Shown here: piece by piece, positions 60,314-64,000 of the stretch
Numbering within the stretch: the stretch's first letter is position 1
Layout: each line of letters starts with the position of its first letter
Assembly: GCF_001653235.2 (NCBI RefSeq)
Contig: NC_035794.1
Span: 682,001 to 746,000 of the forward strand
Direction: 5' to 3'
Length of the DNA stretch: 64,000 bases
DNA from: Pochonia chlamydosporia 170
Lineage: Eukaryota > Ascomycota > Sordariomycetes > Hypocreales > Clavicipitaceae
Program-made: the position numbers and the translations under genes
The notes under the pieces: model-generated
Seen by the model: only the letters and a program-made list of their open reading frames with translations
Databases searched by the model: none
Told to the model about the DNA's origin: nothing

Positions 60314-61750
60314 ATGACAATCTCCTGTCATCCACAGTTTCCACCCGACATCACAAACAACACACCAATGAATTCGTCCAAGAAACCACCGCCTCGAAAA
60401 GGCCAGGTCGAATCCGACGGAACCACCACCTACCGCACCCGCGAGGAGGAGATCCGCGGGAGACTCCACAGCGGCTGGCTCAGAGTCTGTATAGGGACCG
60501 CGAAATGCGACTTTTGCCAGCGCCAAAGCCGGGGCGTCGTCGTCCGGTGCAAAGAATGCAAGATAAGCATTTGTCGTGAGTGCAGCGCCGCTAATTGTTT
60601 AGATGGATCGAAAAATCACAAGCTTGATCATGATTCTGTGGATTGGGAACCCACGCCTTTGCCAGGGAAGCGTGGTGGTGCCAGGAAGAGGGTTACTAGA
60701 CGGACCAAGAGGGAGAGGGAAGCTGAAGCGGGAAAGGAAAAGGAAAGAGAGAATCGAAGCGGAAGGGGAACGAAGAGGAAATACGAAAGGGAAACAGAGG
60801 AAAGTCTCTCGCCGGCGAGGGATGTATACCCTGCTGTTGGCCGGGACGAGACGCAGCATGTTGCTACGCAGACACGCTTGGAGAGCCTTTCTCCGGCGGT
60901 AGAAGACGTTGCTTCCGGTCCTATCATGGAGGCAGAGACGGCGGCTGGTATCTTGGCTCAGATGCATGAAGTTGGATCTAGAACTGCAACCACCACTACA
61001 ACTGCAGCTGGAGCTGGATATAGATCGGGAGTTGAGCACGATAACAGAAGTACTCGTGCGCGTAAATATCCAGTTGAGCCGACGCAGCCTACATGGTCGC
61101 CCGCGACACCTTTTCCGAACTGTCCATATCCTTATTCTTATCCCTACGCACCGCCGAATGAGGCTCAGACACGGGCAACCGGACACAATGGCACTTGGTA
61201 CATAGACACCAGCGACCAGAGGAACTATCAGTCAACATATCAGTCGACAGAGAAAACAGCTCAGAGAGCGCCCCTCTCATCACTACAAGACAGCCGAAAT
61301 CCAAATCACACAGAGTACAACCAGACCTTCTACAACGGAAAACACTACGTGGACGGCTATCCCGAAAACTCACGAGAGAATTACGCCGTGCAATACCATG
61401 AACCTGCGTCAAAGTGGACTGGAGGTGCTCTCCACCCATACCAGGGAGCTCTGGAGGCTTACAAGTCCAAAGAAGCAAGTAGAAGCGACCCGACGGAAAA
61501 CTCTACAAAGCAGCACAAAGGAAAGTCTGCGCAAGAGCCTACCGACCCGTCTGTATCAGTACCCCTCGATCTCCCATCGATGTTGGAACCTCAACGATTC
61601 GCCCCTCGGCCCCCTTCGTGCATTAACACTGATATACCGGAGGAACCTCCCCGGAAGAGGCATAGGAGACATGTTGGCATTGCTGGTGGCAGTGCGAGGG
61701 AAGATTCTGGCTTGAGGGAGACTCTGGCGGTGCAGCAGCCGGGAGAGTAG
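60314..61750 (+). CDS. Protein with N-terminal Cys-rich zinc-binding domain, 478 aa
   Basis: Function unknown. Single exon. Residues about 58-100 hold an ordered Cys/His set: CDFCQRQSRGVVVRCKECKI then SICRECSAANC and a following H-K-L-D-H, which looks like a B-box/cross-brace zinc domain. It is followed by a highly basic Lys/Arg/Glu-rich segment (KRGGARKRVTRRTKRERE), a likely nuclear localisation signal, and a disordered Ser/Thr/Tyr-rich C-terminal 300 residues. A Met at 60368 (MNSSKKPPPRKGQVES) is an alternative start; the 60314 ATG has a favourable A-rich context. Probably a fungus-specific nuclear protein, inferred only from composition. Confidence 0.8.
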   Translation: MTISCHPQFPPDITNNTPMNSSKKPPPRKGQVESDGTTTYRTREEEIRGRLHSGWLRVCIGTAKCDFCQRQSRGVVVRCKECKISICRECSAANCLDGSKNHKLDHDSVDWEPTPLPGKRGGARKRVTRRTKREREAEAGKEKERENRSGRGTKRKYERETEESLSPARDVYPAVGRDETQHVATQTRLESLSPAVEDVASGPIMEAETAAGILAQMHEVGSRTATTTTTAAGAGYRSGVEHDNRSTRARKYPVEPTQPTWSPATPFPNCPYPYSYPYAPPNEAQTRATGHNGTWYIDTSDQRNYQSTYQSTEKTAQRAPLSSLQDSRNPNHTEYNQTFYNGKHYVDGYPENSRENYAVQYHEPASKWTGGALHPYQGALEAYKSKEASRSDPTENSTKQHKGKSAQEPTDPSVSVPLDLPSMLEPQRFAPRPPSCINTDIPEEPPRKRHRRHVGIAGGSAREDSGLRETLAVQQPGE

Positions 61751-62457
61751 CTAGGACCAGGACATACGGCGACCACATGCCAGTAAACACTTTGGGGGTG
61801 CTTACGAGGTATGGCCCGGTGGTGGGAGTCGACGGGTGCGACTCGTTGTAGGTGTGTGCTCTGGGTGCGGAGTTACTTGTTGGAATGCTGCGGGATCAGC
61901 GAGATTTAAGGATAGTTGGATTGTGCCAAACGGATATGTTCGTTTTGTATTTCTCTATGGTGGTTTTGGGTTACAGAGTACGGGAGATTAGGCATACATG
62001 GGATATTGGTACGGGAGAAATCAGGATACATGGGAACAGAGAACACGGAACACGGAACACAGGAAACAAAAGGATACAGGGAGCAAAGTCTAAAACAGAC
62101 TACGGGCCACAGGACGTCACTCGTTGTTATAGTAAAAGCATTATTAGAACCAGGATTGCCGTATACGGTGTCAGTAACAATACAAGTGGGAAATCACCAC
62201 CAAATAAATAAGCTTATAAAACCTGCCACAGGCCACATCATATCAATCAATCTATACGACCATCATTCTGTCAAGCTCTGTATTACAAGCAAGTCTACAC
62301 CCTACCACCATGCAAGAAAAACCCTTTTAAAGCCTCCAAGCCGAAATATCTAGCCCAGAGATAAAGACCATTTTTCATCCCCATCACATGCATGTCGCTT
62401 CGTCGCCCTTGGCCCTTCAAAACAGTACATGCGCAACAATTTCCTCTCATCCAACCT
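61751..62457. other. Intergenic region between convergent genes
   Basis: 3' flanks of the zinc-binding-protein gene and eIF3d. A short 7-bp tandem (GAACACG) lies at about 62041-62060. No gene seen. Confidence 0.6.
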
Positions 62458-64000
62458 TTACTCGTTATCCTCAGCCTCCTCCTCACCTTCCTGCTCATCC
62501 TCGTGGTCGTCCTCCTCGTCGAAACTACCGGCGGGGACTTCGTACAATCGAAGAATAGACTTGTTAGGGTCCTTGACCAGGACGAACTTGCCCTCCTCGC
62601 GCTTGAGACACATATCCGCAATGGTGCGGACAATACCCCAACCGTTGGAGAGGGACAGGTTCATCTGGTTAGCGAAGTCGCGGGGTTTCCAGCCAACGAC
62701 GCCGAGGATGACGTGCTTGTCGTTGGAGCGGGGGTTGACTCGCGAGACGAATCTATAAATGGTCAGTATGTTGTGTCAAAAGAGTATAGTGGGGAGACGA
62801 AAACGTACCCAAGCTTCATGATATCAGACTTGGACAGAATGCTCTGCACAGTCCATCTAGCCAGCTTGCAGCTGTTATTCTTCATCTCAGTGGCAACCAC
62901 GGCACCACGCTGGGTGACAAGCTTGCTTCTCCAGTCGAGAGCACCGCCACTGCCCTGAGCCTTGCTGTCAAACTCGTTGAGGGCACGGATCGTGACGAGT
63001 TGGTCTTCACCGCCGGCGGCGCCCTTCTGGACGGCGTCCACTTCAGTTCGGACAACCAGGTACACGGGCTCCTCTTCGTTGGTCGACAAGTCGAATTTTC
63101 TGTACTTGTAAGCCTTGCTGGCGGGCGGGTCGGTATCCTCGGAAGAGTTGTAGAAGGGGTTCGCCTGGCTCATGTTGACCTTGGAGGTCTCGCTCTCGTT
63201 CACAACTTGGTTGGCAAAGTTGTGGTTGATATAGGTGGCTTCCTCGGCGAGCGCAGGAGGCTGGTTGATGCTATCCTTGCCGCCGTCAGCAGCGTCGAGG
63301 GGAGCATCAGCGGCGTTCTCATTGACAGTGACCATGTCCAGCGTGGCATTGTCCCGCTTGTCGAGGAAGATCTTGTTGCCCTGGCGCACAATGACAATGT
63401 CCCAGGGGTAGACAGAGCGAGGGGAGCACATGAGCATGGACAGAATGGTGTCGGTGGCAAAGATGGTGGCCACGTCCTTCTCAGCGAGCTCCTGGATGAC
63501 GGGATCGGAGGAAGTGGTGACGTTGTAGGCGGCTCGGTCAATGGCCGTGAGCTTCTTCTCCGCACCCTTGACGGGCTGCTTGTCGAACGAGCGGTCGTAG
63601 TAGTAGAGGAAACCGTAGTCCTCGAGGTCTTCGCCCTCGTCAGCGTCCAGGTTCAGCTTGGCAAGGCGGTTGAAGTCAATCTCCTCGAGCAACTCCCAGT
63701 CAGCCTTGATGTTAATGCTTGCATCGCGGTTGCGAGCAGGCTTGTCGTAGTCCTTCCAGCCGAAGCGACGGCCCCGGGCACCAGTGTTAGATCGACCGCC
63801 TCGGTCGTAGCCTTGTCGGCTGGCTCCAGAACGCTGAAATTGACCTCCTCGTCCGCCACGGGTATCACCCCGGCCACCACGCTGGCCACGGCCTCCTCTG
63901 GTGAAGACAGCTCCGCGACCGAATCGTGATTTGGTCGAGTCTCTGGTGTTGCTGACGAGGGAGAAGGTTGATTCGTCCTCGGCGGGTGGCGCGTTGAAAG
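62458..64000 (-). CDS. Translation initiation factor eIF3 subunit D (C-terminal part, runs off right edge)
   Basis: Cap-binding-capable subunit of eIF3 (Moe1 in fission yeast). Visible exons: 64000-62809 and 62752-62458; the 56-nt intron joins KLG to FVSRVNPRS in phase. An RGG-rich RNA-binding stretch ([19 protein letters not shown]) precedes [20 protein letters not shown]. The eIF3d core follows, with [32 protein letters not shown] and [11 protein letters not shown], and ends [20 protein letters not shown]. The C-terminus is acidic ([19 protein letters not shown]), as usual in the family. About 495 residues are visible of a protein near 570. The N-terminus lies outside the window. Confidence 0.96.

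Noticed and set aside
63000..63929. 309-aa plus-strand ORF
   Set aside because: Antisense to eIF3d; the Val/Gly-rich composition is the complement of the true coding strand.
1..64000. tRNA, rRNA and CRISPR arrays
   Set aside because: No cloverleaf-compatible A/B box pairs, rRNA segments or regularly spaced repeats were recognised by eye; a covariance-model scan would be needed to exclude small RNA genes.

Overview
The window comes from a filamentous ascomycete, most likely a sordariomycete (Hypocreales-like; genus not determined). Genes carry many short GT-AG introns of about 50-130 nt with CTAAC-type branch sites. Intergenic spaces are often 0.5-3 kb, and the gene set is typical of Pezizomycotina: a NACHT/WD40 NLR, a Zn2Cys6 factor, a CYSTM protein and an AT-hook protein. 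I found no bacterial-type operons, tRNA genes, rRNA genes or CRISPR arrays. Most genes are split over several exons, and I rebuilt exon joins by hand from splice signals, phase and family motifs.

Layout. 1-972: 5' part of V-ATPase subunit C (minus, runs off the left edge). 2160-4430: AT-hook protein (plus). 5384-7104: F-box protein (minus). 7105-14789: unusually long gene-poor stretch. 14790-16003: conserved protein of unknown function (plus). 16620-20878: VPS37 and NUP84 (both minus). 21705-22156: a 79-aa twin-CX9C protein, CMC4, in four tiny exons (minus). 22664-27578: PNP-NACHT-WD40 NLR (plus). 28979-29361: SUMO (plus). 29976-33636: three-LIM paxillin-like protein and COX19 (both minus). 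34646-37252: dynamin-related VPS1 (plus). 37942-41610: large F-box/zinc-finger gene (minus) whose two halves lie in different frames and meet at a CTT-AGG-C heptamer.

41978-44867: an intact Mutator-like (MULE) DNA transposon with perfect 73-bp terminal inverted repeats and a 9-bp target duplication. 45191-47887: Zn2Cys6 transcription factor (minus), which appears to need a 3-nt micro-exon. 49735-50059: a tentative 64-aa gene. 50709-51566: monothiol glutaredoxin GRX4 (minus). 53123-55622: actin-binding protein ABP1 (plus). 56572-57088: CYSTM protein (minus). 60314-61750: protein with a cysteine-rich zinc-binding domain (plus). 62458-64000: C-terminal part of eIF3d (minus, runs off the right edge).

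Most genes are unlinked housekeeping functions: vesicle traffic and endocytosis (VPS1, VPS37, ABP1, V-ATPase), nuclear pore and SUMO, mitochondrial copper/IMS proteins (COX19, CMC4), iron-sulfur regulation (GRX4) and translation (eIF3d). The accessory elements are the NLR and the MULE. The strongest leads are the candidate +1 frameshift site in the large F-box gene, the 3-nt micro-exon in the Zn2Cys6 gene, and the apparently young MULE inserted just upstream of the frameshifted gene.
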